Assembly (NCBI GenBank): GCA_014238345.1
Contig: JABABF010000128.1
Location: 1 to 10,647, forward strand
Length of the DNA stretch: 10,647 bases
From: Gammaproteobacteria bacterium
Lineage (GTDB): Bacteria; Pseudomonadota; Gammaproteobacteria; JABABF01
Direction of reading: 5' to 3'
Both the position numbers and the translations under genes were made by a program. Numbering within the stretch: the stretch's first letter is position 1; every line of letters begins with the position of its first letter. The notes beneath the pieces were generated by a model. The model saw only the letters and a list, made by a program, of their open reading frames with translations. It made no database searches and had not been told where the DNA came from. Below, piece after piece: positions 1 to 7,374 of this stretch.

Positions 1-329
1 ACTGATAGTAAGACACCGGCTTTTTTTGGATTTCCTTTAGGCGTGTTTGTTATAATGTTATTAATAGGCGCACCAAAGCATCTTTTTAATTCCTTTAATA
101 TAAGATTTTTTAGACTCTCAATCATTTGGAGATTCGGTTCGCCTGACATGTTTTGGTCATGGGCCCTGAGGTTCAGTCCTACTTGCCGTGACGCAGCCTT
201 AGCCGCAGCATATATAGCTGTTGCCATAAAAGTTTTTCCAGAATTACTAGGCCCTGCAAAAACAGTGAGCGGATGTACTTTGACGCACCCCTGTTTGATC
301 GGCCCAATATTTCTAAGCTCGACTTCCAT
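1..329 (-). CDS. AAA/ABC-type P-loop ATPase, N-terminal fragment (RecF/OLD-like), runs off the left edge
   Basis: Reading the minus strand from an ATG at 329-327 gives 109 uninterrupted codons to the window edge. The start is well bracketed: an in-frame TAG lies only four codons upstream. The protein opens with a short beta-rich stretch (MEVELRNIGPIKQG, residues 1-14), then a beta strand leading into a textbook Walker A, GPSNSGKT at residues 26-33, followed by a helix (FMATAIYAAAKAA). This 'xxNxGPIxxxxVxxxPLTVFxGPxNSGKT' opening is typical of RecF/SMC/OLD-type and AAA_15/AAA_21 ATPases, many of which act in phage defence or DNA repair. Walker B, signature motif and any nuclease domain would lie outside the window, so the function is not decided. 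The gene is AT-rich, unlike everything upstream, and starts 41 nt after the lptE stop in the same direction. No strong Shine-Dalgarno sequence is visible. The fold call is fairly sure; a defence role is inference. Confidence 0.8.
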   Translation of the reverse strand, partial: MEVELRNIGPIKQGCVKVHPLTVFAGPSNSGKTFMATAIYAAAKAASRQVGLNLRAHDQNMSGEPNLQMIESLKNLILKELKRCFGAPINNIITNTPKGNPKKAGVLLS

Positions 330-370
330 TATCTTGGGCTACTTTATTATGTAGAGGGCTAACTATTACG
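1..370. other. Low-GC segment after lptE: probable edge of an acquired island
   Basis: Composition changes abruptly at about 370-385. For example, positions 61-120 hold 17 G/C of 60, while 1201-1260 inside leuS hold 45 of 60. The change coincides with the lptE stop codon and with a gene (the P-loop ATPase) that does not belong to the conserved leuS-lptE-holA-nadD neighbourhood. No integrase, tRNA attachment site, direct repeat or inverted terminal repeat is visible in this part, so the mechanism and the far boundary are unknown. Confidence 0.5.
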
Positions 371-871
371 CTATTTTATAGCATCCACTTCCCACCGCGC
401 TGTGGCCGCCACCTGCTCTGCTAGTTCGGCGCGAATTTCCTCGCGCAGCTGTCGTGTTTGAGTGGCATCACTGTCCGGTCGCAACAGCACTTGGCGGCGC
501 TCGGCATGGTATTGGCGAATGATGGCTCGGGCTGGTGTCGTTGTCTCCTCACCGTTGCGCTCAATGCGCACCCGCAACTGTCCGCGCAATAAGAGCTCGG
601 CATCTCTGGCGTGGCGGTTGATGCGCAATACGCGCTGGTCTTCGCTGACCTCTAGCACCTCAACGCGCCATCCAACCTCGGTCGCCGTCTCGTCGGCAAT
701 CGCCAAGCCGTGGCTGCGCAGAGCCCCTCTCAACTGCTGTTGCATCGCCCCGCTTGGCAAGCCGTCCAGCGTTGCGTTTGCCACGATGCTCGTGGTGGCG
801 CATCCAGCACTTAGCGCCGCCATCAGGCAGCTGATCGCTAAACCCGCCCCCGCGAGCTGTCGGTTGATCAT
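371..871 (-). CDS. lptE: LPS-assembly lipoprotein LptE-like
   Basis: A 166-residue predicted outer-membrane lipoprotein directly downstream of leuS, the conserved place of lptE (rlpB). LptE plugs the LptD barrel and helps insert lipopolysaccharide into the outer leaflet. The N-terminus is a signal peptide (MINRQ charged start, hydrophobic core, then LSAGC with the likely lipidated Cys at 24). The -3 position is Ser, with Leu at -4, so the lipobox is slightly atypical. The mature part alternates short strands and ends in a charged helix (REEIRAELAEQVAATARWE), matching the LptE plan. The GF/W-x-LRG-like motif that usually follows the Cys is absent; CATTSIVAN is seen instead. The start is taken at ATG 871; a TTG at 883 would add four residues. 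It lies 19 nt after the leuS stop. The assignment rests mainly on position, size and lipoprotein character; another small lipoprotein is possible. Confidence 0.68.
   Translation of the reverse strand: MINRQLAGAGLAISCLMAALSAGCATTSIVANATLDGLPSGAMQQQLRGALRSHGLAIADETATEVGWRVEVLEVSEDQRVLRINRHARDAELLLRGQLRVRIERNGEETTTPARAIIRQYHAERRQVLLRPDSDATQTRQLREEIRAELAEQVAATARWEVDAIK
375..383 (-). promoter_or_regulatory. Possible extended -10 promoter for the ATPase gene
   Basis: On the minus strand the end of lptE reads TGCTATAAAATAG: a TG dinucleotide one base before TATAAA, as in extended -10 promoters. The element lies about 46 nt upstream of the ATPase ATG, giving a leader of about 40 nt. The region 17 nt upstream holds no good -35 hexamer, which extended -10 promoters can tolerate. 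It overlaps the last lptE codons (Ala-Ile-Lys-stop), so it may be coincidence of AT-rich coding sequence. Confidence 0.3.
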
Positions 872-890
872 CGTCCCCAGCAACTCCCGC

Positions 891-3320
891 TCAGCCCAAG
901 ACGATGTTCACTAGCCGTCCCGCCACGACCACCACGCGCCGTGGCTTGCGCCTACCCACGAAACGCTGCACATTTTCATGAGCCAGCGCCAGTTCGCATA
1001 GCCTCTCCTCTTCAATATCGGTGGCGACGCTGAGCCGCGCCCGCAACTTGCCGTTGACCTGTACCACGATCTCGCTGAGCTCGGCGGCTAGCTCTTCGCC
1101 CGCCTCAGGCCAAGCCGCTTCGTGTACCCAGCCAGCTCCGCCGAGCTGTTGCCACAGCATCTGGCAGATGTGTGGGGTCATCGGTGCCAGCAGTAGCACG
1201 GCACTGCGCAGGGCGTGACCGCGCACGGCGCGCTCAATCGCACTGTCCGCCGCAGTGCGGGCGATGGCGTTGCACAGCTCCATCACCGCCGCCGCGCCGA
1301 CATTCAGTGAGCGTCGCTCGGCATAAGCATCGCCCACCCGTATGATTGCCGCCCGAGTTGTGCGGTACAGCTCCTGCACACTCTTGGGTAACTCACCCAC
1401 TGGCGGCAAAGGTGGTGTTTTGCCTGCCGCTACCTGTGTCTGCACCAGTCGCCACAGGCGTTTGAGGAAACGATGAGGGCCTTCAACGGCGGTATCCGAC
1501 CATTCCAAGTCCTGCTCTGGCGGTGCGGCAAACAGGATATACAGGCGCACGGTGTCGGCTCCGTAACGCTCAATCAGGCTCTGTGGGTCTACGGTGTTGC
1601 CCTTGGATTTGGACATTTTGGCACCGTCTTTGAGCACCATGCCCTGAGTCAGTAGGCGCACGAAGGGCTCGTCGCCCGGCACTAAGCCGATATCGCGCAA
1701 TGCACGGTGGAAGAAGCGGGCGTAGAGCAGGTGTAGCACGGCGTGCTCAATGCCACCCACATACTGATCCACGGGTAGCCAGTGGTGGGCGCGCTCGTCC
1801 AGCATCGCATGATCTTGATCAGGGCAGCTGAAGCGAGCCTGATACCAAGAAGATTCGACGAAGGTGTCCAGTGTGTCGGTGTCGCGCCGCGCCGCCGCCT
1901 GGCAGCGCGGGCAGTCCACCGTGTAAAAGTTGGCTTGCTCTTTGAGTGGTGTAACGGAGGCCGTCGGCAGCTGCACCGGCAGCTGATCCTCTGGCACTGG
2001 CACCGCCCCGCAGTGCTTACAGTGGATGATCGGCACTGGCGCACCCCAGTAGCGCTGTCGTGAGATACCCCAGTCGCGCAGGCGATAGTTGATGCGTGTC
2101 TCGCCAGCTCCGCGCCGCGTCAAATCTTCGGCGATGCGCTGGCGTGCGGTGGCCGAGTCGAGCCCACTGTAGTCACCGGCATCCACTAACTGGCCATCTG
2201 CGGTGTAGGCGGTGTCGGCATCGTGACTGCCGCCGTCCGCCGGTGCCACCACGCGCCGCACTGGCAGGCCGTAGCTGTGTGCAAAATCGAGGTCGCGCTC
2301 ATCATGGGCGGGCACACTCATGATGGCACCGGTGCCGTAGGACATCAGCACAAAATTCGCCGCCCACACGGGCAATAATTCGCCACTCAGTGGGTGAATA
2401 GCGCGCAGTCCAGTGTCCACACCCTTTTTTTCGCGCGCCGCCAAGGCTCCTTCGGCGACGCTGGAATGGCGCTCAGCTTCGATGAAGGCTGCCAGTTTGG
2501 CATGTTGGGTGGCAACTGCACTCAGCGCCGGATGCCCTGGAGCCACGGCGATGAAAGTGGCTCCAGGCAGGGTGTCGGCACGGGTGGTGAAGGCGCGTAG
2601 TTCGCCGCCCCCCCCCTCCAGCTGAAAGCATATCTCAAGACCTTCGGAGCGACCGATCCAATTGCGTTGCATGGTTTTGACTGGCTCTGGCCAGCCCGGG
2701 AGCGCCTCAAGCCCCGTCAACAGTTCTTCGGCATAGTCGGTGATGCGCAGGAACCACTGCGCCACGCTACGGCGCTCGACCAGCGCTCCAGAGCGCCAGC
2801 CGCGTCCATCGACGACCTGCTCGTTGGCCAGCACCGTCTGATCGACGGGATCCCAGTTGACTTCGGCCTCGCGGTGGTAGGCCAAGCCACGCTTGAGTAG
2901 GCGCAGAAAGAACCACTGTTCCCAACGGTAGTAGCTAGCCTCGCAGGTGGCGAATTCCCGTGACCAATCGTAAGCGTAGCCCAGTCGGCGCAGTTGTGAG
3001 CGCATCTTGGCAATGTTGTCCTGTGTCCACTCGGCAGGCGGCACACCGTGTTTTAGTGAGGCGTTCTCCGCTGGCAGGCCAAAGGCATCCCAGCCCATTG
3101 GTTGCAACACATTGCGCCCGCACATGCGCTCGTAGCGAGCGATGGAATCGCTGAGGGTGTAGTTGCGTACATGCCCCATATGTAGCTCGCCGCTGGGGTA
3201 GGGAAACATGGCTAGACAGTAGAACTTCTCGCCGCCAGTGTCGTCAGCGGCAAAGGTTTGAGCGTCCTCCCAAGCTGCCTGTAGCTGCGCTTCCAGTGCG
3301 CTCGGGTTGTACTCTGTCAC
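891..3320 (-). CDS. leuS: Leucyl-tRNA synthetase (class I)
   Basis: Cytoplasmic enzyme that charges tRNA-Leu with leucine using ATP. The 809-residue protein shows the class I signatures HMGH (about residues 47-50) and KMSKS (about 568-572), the CP1 editing domain with TTRADT (about 245-250) and HDERD (about 339-343), and a zinc knuckle with CKHC (434-437) and CPRC (470-473). WDAFGLPAENA and the ESSWYxARF motif are also present. It is about 50 residues shorter than the 860-residue E. coli enzyme because the leucine-specific insertion just before KMSKS is missing: TQGMVL leads into KDGAKMSKSK. The start is GTG at 3320, whose first bases overlap the lnt stop (GTGA), preceded by AGAGG seven nt upstream. 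A longer in-frame opening from 3383 has no family similarity. A run of nine G on the coding strand (2616-2608) encodes a Gly run near the editing domain. Confidence 0.97.
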   Translation of the reverse strand: MTEYNPSALEAQLQAAWEDAQTFAADDTGGEKFYCLAMFPYPSGELHMGHVRNYTLSDSIARYERMCGRNVLQPMGWDAFGLPAENASLKHGVPPAEWTQDNIAKMRSQLRRLGYAYDWSREFATCEASYYRWEQWFFLRLLKRGLAYHREAEVNWDPVDQTVLANEQVVDGRGWRSGALVERRSVAQWFLRITDYAEELLTGLEALPGWPEPVKTMQRNWIGRSEGLEICFQLEGGGGELRAFTTRADTLPGATFIAVAPGHPALSAVATQHAKLAAFIEAERHSSVAEGALAAREKKGVDTGLRAIHPLSGELLPVWAANFVLMSYGTGAIMSVPAHDERDLDFAHSYGLPVRRVVAPADGGSHDADTAYTADGQLVDAGDYSGLDSATARQRIAEDLTRRGAGETRINYRLRDWGISRQRYWGAPVPIIHCKHCGAVPVPEDQLPVQLPTASVTPLKEQANFYTVDCPRCQAAARRDTDTLDTFVESSWYQARFSCPDQDHAMLDERAHHWLPVDQYVGGIEHAVLHLLYARFFHRALRDIGLVPGDEPFVRLLTQGMVLKDGAKMSKSKGNTVDPQSLIERYGADTVRLYILFAAPPEQDLEWSDTAVEGPHRFLKRLWRLVQTQVAAGKTPPLPPVGELPKSVQELYRTTRAAIIRVGDAYAERRSLNVGAAAVMELCNAIARTAADSAIERAVRGHALRSAVLLLAPMTPHICQMLWQQLGGAGWVHEAAWPEAGEELAAELSEIVVQVNGKLRARLSVATDIEEERLCELALAHENVQRFVGRRKPRRVVVVAGRLVNIVLG

Positions 3321-4867
3321 GCTGTGGCCTCTGGTGTGTTGTGCAGCCGCACTGCTGTGCCCATCGCGAGCAACATGGCACACAACAGCAGGGTCGGCAA
3401 CGAGCCGAGGCGGGCAAAGGGGGTCAGGCCATCGCGCGCACTGAGCTGGCCGCTGATCACCTCGCGCTGGAACAGCTTGCTACTGGCGACCAGCCGCCCG
3501 CGGTGGTCGACCAGCGCCGAGATGCCGCCATTGGTCCCGCGCAACAGTGCCCGACCATTCTCTAGCGCTCGCATCTGCGCCATTTGCAAGTGCTGATGTG
3601 GCATCATGCTACGTCCAAACCAAGTGTCCTCACTGACTGTGAGCAAAAAACTCGCGCCGCGTACTGTGGCCTCGCGCACCAAATCTGGAAAGACAATTTC
3701 ATAACAAATATAGGGGGCGATGGCGTGTCCAGCGGCCTGTAGTAGGGGTTGTCGAGCCGCTCCCACCTCGAAACCAGACAGTACGTTCAAATCCAAGAAT
3801 GGCACTAGGATACGCAACCATTTTGCCAATGGCCAGTATTCTCCGTAGGGCACGAGGTGGCGCTTATGGTAACGCCCCTCATCAGCACCTAGTGCCCAGA
3901 CGGCATTGTAAAAGCGATAGTCCTCGCGCCGCTCACCCTGACGCTCAATGATGCCGCTCAATAGCGTAGAGCCCGTAGCGCTGGCTGTGGCGCTACTCTC
4001 GCGCAGCAGTCGGAGGCTATCGTTGTACCAGTTTGGTTGCGCAGTCTCTGGCCACACTATGATTTGATGCTCCGCCCACAGCGGAGCGCTGAGTTGGCGG
4101 TAGTGAGCGATGATCTCCTGACGCTGGCTCGGTTCCCATTTGTACTGGATGGGGATATTGGCCTGCACTAGCGCGATGCGTACCGGTGCCTGCGCGGTTG
4201 GTTGCGTCCATTCCACGGTGTTGAGCCACGCCCCGCCACCCCACAGCACTGCCAGCACCAGTAGAGCGGTGCGGCGGGCATTGCCTTGTAACAGGCATAG
4301 CAACGCAGCACCGCTCTGTGCTACGGCGAAGCTCAGCAGTAACACACCTCCTACAGGTGCCCAGCCCGCCAACGGTGTTTGCAGATGGCCGTAGCCGATG
4401 AGTAGCCATGGAAAACCCGTGAACAGCCAGCAACGTATCCACTCGCTCAGCACCCATAGTGCGGGGAAGACCCACAGTAGCCCGCCTGCGCCGCTGGCGA
4501 GTGGCAGTCGGCGCCACAGCCACCACGGTAGTGCGTAGCAGCACAGAGCCCAGAGAGCACTGTGTGCGGCGGTGATGGTGCCTGCGAGTAGCGGCGATTG
4601 CACCCCGTGGTTATTGATGCTGACATAGATCCAAGAGGCTCCGACAGTGAATTGCCCGAGGCCGTAGCAAAAGGCGCGCAGGGCGGCAGAGGCGGGCGGT
4701 AATGCCCCGATGAGCCATGCCAATAGTGCGGCGCTGACTATGCCCAGCGGCCACCAGTTGAGTGGAGCCAGTGCCAGTGGCGATAGGGCTCCAGCCAGTG
4801 CAGCCGCCAAGTGCCCAGCTTTGCCCGATGACGCCAGCCGCTGCCACGGCGGGCAGCCTGTTGTCAC
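3317..4867 (-). CDS. lnt: Apolipoprotein N-acyltransferase
   Basis: Inner-membrane enzyme that adds the third acyl chain to the N-terminal Cys of lipoproteins, the last step of lipoprotein maturation before Lol sorting. At 516 residues it is close to the 512-residue E. coli Lnt. The first 220 residues hold multiple hydrophobic segments (for example 20-55, 64-82, 93-118, 128-157, 170-193, 200-212), and a nitrilase-like catalytic domain covers about 228-480. The catalytic triad is visible: Glu274 in VWPETAQPNW, Lys335 in YHKRHLVPYGEYWP, Cys388 in APYICYEIVFPD; Glu343 of the YGEYW motif is also kept. A C-terminal hydrophobic segment (about 485-505) re-enters the membrane. The start is GTG at 4867, overlapping the corC stop by four nt (GTGA), and its stop overlaps the leuS start in the same way. 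A likely substrate, the LptE-like lipoprotein, lies two genes downstream. Confidence 0.97.
   Translation of the reverse strand: MTTGCPPWQRLASSGKAGHLAAALAGALSPLALAPLNWWPLGIVSAALLAWLIGALPPASAALRAFCYGLGQFTVGASWIYVSINNHGVQSPLLAGTITAAHSALWALCCYALPWWLWRRLPLASGAGGLLWVFPALWVLSEWIRCWLFTGFPWLLIGYGHLQTPLAGWAPVGGVLLLSFAVAQSGAALLCLLQGNARRTALLVLAVLWGGGAWLNTVEWTQPTAQAPVRIALVQANIPIQYKWEPSQRQEIIAHYRQLSAPLWAEHQIIVWPETAQPNWYNDSLRLLRESSATASATGSTLLSGIIERQGERREDYRFYNAVWALGADEGRYHKRHLVPYGEYWPLAKWLRILVPFLDLNVLSGFEVGAARQPLLQAAGHAIAPYICYEIVFPDLVREATVRGASFLLTVSEDTWFGRSMMPHQHLQMAQMRALENGRALLRGTNGGISALVDHRGRLVASSKLFQREVISGQLSARDGLTPFARLGSLPTLLLCAMLLAMGTAVRLHNTPEATA
3328..3332 (-). promoter_or_regulatory. Shine-Dalgarno sequence for leuS
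   Basis: AGAGG on the minus strand lies seven nt before the GTG at 3320-3318. It lies inside the last codons of lnt and decides the leuS start at the GTGA overlap rather than the upstream in-frame ATG at 3383. Confidence 0.6.
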
Positions 4868-5802
4868 GGCTCGACTGCGCCACCCCGCTCAGCTGGGTCG
4901 CTGTCTTTTTCTACAGCGGGATTCCGGATGCCAGTCCAGCGCATGTCCAGCTGCTTGGCTCGCCGACTGTCGGCTGCCAACACACGGACATAAAACCCCT
5001 GTAGATCTACTTCTTCGCCGACTTTTGGGACATGCCCCAAGGCGTGTGTGACGACACCGCCGATGGTGTCAAAATGGCCGTTGCTCAACACTGCATCGGA
5101 GCCGTAGTGCCGAGTGCAATAGGTGTTGAAGTCCGTCACCGTAGTCAGCGCATCAACCGTCATGTCATCGCTGCTTAGCTGCTCGATTTTAAGGCTGTCC
5201 TCTGCCGTTTCGTCGTGTTCGTCGCGGATGTCGCCAATAATGACCTCTAGGGCATCCTCAAGCGTCACCAAACCGGCAGTGCCGCCGTATTCATCCATGA
5301 CGATGGCCATGTGGAAGCGCTGAATGCGAAACTCGGCCAACAGCGAATGCAGTCCCTTGCTTTCTGGCACCAACAGTGGCTTACGCAACAGCGATGCTTG
5401 CAAATCCACCAATTTTCTTTCTGCCATGTCTGACTTATCATTATCCGCCAACAGCAGTGATAACATGTCCTTGACCAGTAGGATACCGATGATCTGGTCG
5501 GCGTTCTCGCCCACCACCGGATAGCGCGAGTGGCGCGATTCGCCTGCTATGGCCAAGGCTTCACGCAGTGACAGCGTACTCTCCAGTAGCTGCATTCGGG
5601 TGCGCGGCACCATCACATCGCGCACTTGGCGGTGCTCGGACTCAATGGCTTGGCTGACGATAGTCAGAACATCGGGGCTGATCAAACTGCGCTCCCGAGC
5701 ACCGCGCACACTGCGCAGTAAATCGTCCAGTGAACGCGGTTGACCGCTCAGCCAACTGAGAAAAGAGAAGCGGGTACGGTGCATTGAATCCTGTTGTGGC
5801 AT
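4864..5802 (-). CDS. corC: CorC/YbeX family CBS-domain protein
   Basis: A 312-residue soluble protein of the CorC (YbeX) family, linked in E. coli to Mg/Co efflux together with CorA, and also to ribosome-related phenotypes through its ybeZYX neighbours. It has a short basic N-terminus, then a paired CBS domain: VRDVMVPRTRM opens the first CBS (about 60-120), and KPLLVPESKGLHSLL to EYGGTAGLVTLEDALEVIIG forms the second (about 140-190). A CorC_HlyC transporter-associated domain follows (about 206-290), with DTIGGVVTHALGHVPKVGE. No membrane segment is present, as in E. coli CorC and unlike the larger HlyC/CorC membrane proteins. The start is taken as ATG 5802, seven nt after the ybeY stop. An ATG at 5784 has a better ribosome-binding site (AGGA) and would remove six residues. 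An upstream in-frame extension to 5913 lies inside ybeY and is not conserved. Confidence 0.95.
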   Translation of the reverse strand: MPQQDSMHRTRFSFLSWLSGQPRSLDDLLRSVRGARERSLISPDVLTIVSQAIESEHRQVRDVMVPRTRMQLLESTLSLREALAIAGESRHSRYPVVGENADQIIGILLVKDMLSLLLADNDKSDMAERKLVDLQASLLRKPLLVPESKGLHSLLAEFRIQRFHMAIVMDEYGGTAGLVTLEDALEVIIGDIRDEHDETAEDSLKIEQLSSDDMTVDALTTVTDFNTYCTRHYGSDAVLSNGHFDTIGGVVTHALGHVPKVGEEVDLQGFYVRVLAADSRRAKQLDMRWTGIRNPAVEKDSDPAERGGAVEP

Positions 5803-5809
5803 GGCCTGC

Positions 5810-6337
5810 TCAGCTGCTTTGAGTGGTCGCCGAGAGTGGGATGTCGAGAGGGTTAAAACCGAGCTCGCCCAAGAGCTGCATCTCCAAGTTTTCCATGCGC
5901 GTCGCCTCGGCATCGTGCTGGTGCTCGTGACCGAGCAGGTGTAATGTGCCGTGTATGACCAGATGCGCCCAGTGTGTACTGGGATCCCGGGATAGCTGCT
6001 CGGCTTCGCTCCACACTACTGGCGCGCACAGCACCACATCGCCGAGTAGCGAGAGCGGGATGTCGCTTGGCAGCTCGGCGGCAAAGGCGAGCACATTGGT
6101 TGCTTTGAACCGCTGACGGTAGCGTTGGTTCAGCGCTTCCATCTCGTCTGTATCGACGAGGCGCAGGCAGAGCTGGCAATGGCTGCGGTCGGCGCTGGCC
6201 AGCGCAGCGGCGGCCCAGTGGCGGATGCGTTGAGCCGAGGGATGTCGGTCTCGGGTCGCAAACTGCACGGCGATGTTGTGTCCGAGCGGCTGCTTGGACT
6301 CGGCACACTCTGGCATGGCGCTAGCTGCGGCGCTCAT
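5810..6337 (-). CDS. ybeY: Endoribonuclease YbeY, rRNA maturation and ribosome quality control
   Basis: Metal-dependent single-strand RNase needed for 16S rRNA 3'-end maturation and for degradation of defective ribosomes. The 175-residue protein carries the family signature HGTLHLLGHEH (residues 129-139). His129, His133 and His139 are the zinc ligands. The usual Asp just before the third His is Glu138 here, a conservative change. Upstream, TNVLAFAAELP (80-90) corresponds to the conserved TDVLSFP-type strand, and GDVVLC (99-104) to the GDIxI strand. The ATG at 6337 overlaps the ybeZ stop (ATGA), which fixes the start and implies translational coupling. An N-terminal stretch of about 20 residues precedes the conserved core, so an internal ATG at residue 8 is also possible. 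YbeZ and YbeY are known partners. Confidence 0.96.
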   Translation of the reverse strand: MSAAASAMPECAESKQPLGHNIAVQFATRDRHPSAQRIRHWAAAALASADRSHCQLCLRLVDTDEMEALNQRYRQRFKATNVLAFAAELPSDIPLSLLGDVVLCAPVVWSEAEQLSRDPSTHWAHLVIHGTLHLLGHEHQHDAEATRMENLEMQLLGELGFNPLDIPLSATTQSS

Positions 6338-7374
6338 GCTTTGTTACTCGCTGTTGCTGGAGCCTGTTCATAGGCTTCCACAATGCGTTGCACCAGTGGG
6401 TGGCGCATGATATCAGCGCGCTGAAAATAGCTCAGCGAAACCCCTTCAATCGCTGTCAGGCGATCCAGTGCATCACGCAGTCCGGAGCGTGTACCCAACG
6501 GCAGATCCACTTGGCTGAGATCTCCATTGACGACGGCGGTGGAGCCAAATCCCAAGCGCGTGAGAAACATTTTCATCTGTGCCACGGTGGTGTTCTGTGC
6601 CTCGTCCAAGATAGCGAAGGATTGACTAAGGGTGCGCCCGCGCATATAGGCCAGCGGTGCAACTTCGATCACACCGTTATCCAATTCGCGTTGCAGGCGC
6701 TCGCTGCCAAGGGCTTCATGGAGGGCATCGTAGAGTGGACGAAGATAAGGGTCGGTTTTTTGGCGCAGGTCGCCGGGCAGGAAGCCGAGCCGCTCGCCAG
6801 CCTCAATCGCTGGGCGAACCAGCACGATGCGCTGCACTCGCTCTTGCTCCAGCGCTTCGACGGCGCAGGCCACGGCGAGATAGCTCTTGCCGGTGCCAGC
6901 TGGCCCCAGGCCTAAGCACAGGCCGCCATTGCGGATGCATTCTACATAGTGGCGCTGGCGTGCGCCGCGCGGCGCAATCCGTCGTCGCCGCAATCGCAGT
7001 GTGGTATTAGAGGGGGCGGGGGGCTGAGGTGTGCTATCTGGCACCGGCTCGTCGCCAGTGATATCAGCCAATTGCAAGTGGATCTGCTCTGCAGTTAGCT
7101 CTGAGTCGGTGCTGGACTCGCTGTCGTAGAGGCGGTGGATTAGGGTGCGTGCACGGCGCACAGAGTCCACCTGTCCGCGTAGCTTGAGGCGGTTGCCACG
7201 GCGCAGGATGCGCAGTTCCAATGCAGATTCAATCTGACGCAGGTGCTGGTCATCTTGCCCACACAGCTGGGCGAGGCGGTGATTGTCGGTTGGCTCCAGC
7301 GACAACAAGCAGTGTTGCAACGACTCGTCCCCATTTTGCGCGGGTGCATCGGGGAGGGGAGGGTGTTGGCGCAT
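6334..7374 (-). CDS. ybeZ: PhoH-family ATPase YbeZ
   Basis: Cytoplasmic P-loop ATPase of the PhoH family, a functional partner of YbeY in rRNA processing. From ATG 7374 the protein is 346 residues, the same length as E. coli YbeZ. The N-terminal part has SLEPTDNHRLAQLCG (25-39) and a KH-like region with RGNRLKLRG (about 59-67). The PhoH core starts near 130 and holds Walker A GPAGTGKS (157-164), the motif RPAIEAGERLGFLPGDL (187-203), DPYLRPLYDAL (208-218), Walker B AILDEAQN (254-261) and the sensor-like NGDLSQVDLP (283-292). The start is uncertain: the frame stays open to a TTG at 7539 inside the end of miaB, adding 55 residues with no recognisable conservation. No ATG start here has a good Shine-Dalgarno. 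The stop overlaps the ybeY start by four nt. Confidence 0.94.
   Translation of the reverse strand: MRQHPPLPDAPAQNGDESLQHCLLSLEPTDNHRLAQLCGQDDQHLRQIESALELRILRRGNRLKLRGQVDSVRRARTLIHRLYDSESSTDSELTAEQIHLQLADITGDEPVPDSTPQPPAPSNTTLRLRRRRIAPRGARQRHYVECIRNGGLCLGLGPAGTGKSYLAVACAVEALEQERVQRIVLVRPAIEAGERLGFLPGDLRQKTDPYLRPLYDALHEALGSERLQRELDNGVIEVAPLAYMRGRTLSQSFAILDEAQNTTVAQMKMFLTRLGFGSTAVVNGDLSQVDLPLGTRSGLRDALDRLTAIEGVSLSYFQRADIMRHPLVQRIVEAYEQAPATASNKA

Noticed and set aside
43..354. Plus-strand open frame of 103 codons
   Set aside because: It overlaps the minus-strand ATPase, which has a clear Walker A and a well-bracketed start; the plus-strand product resembles nothing and is the antisense of that gene.
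330..370. Search for a terminator between lptE and the ATPase gene
   Set aside because: No stable GC stem followed by a T-run is present in these 41 nt, so the ATPase may be read through from lptE.
462..914. Plus-strand open frame of 150 codons opposite lptE
   Set aside because: The composition is typical of an antisense shadow of GC-rich coding DNA, with no motif; the minus-strand lipoprotein has signal peptide and synteny.
5803..5913. Longer N-terminus for CorC starting inside ybeY
   Set aside because: The extra 37 residues are basic and Ser/Trp-rich with no family similarity and overlap the end of ybeY; ATG 5802 gives the usual family layout.
6388..6915. Plus-strand open frame of 175 codons opposite ybeZ
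   Set aside because: It lies fully antisense to the conserved PhoH core of YbeZ and shows no recognisable domain.
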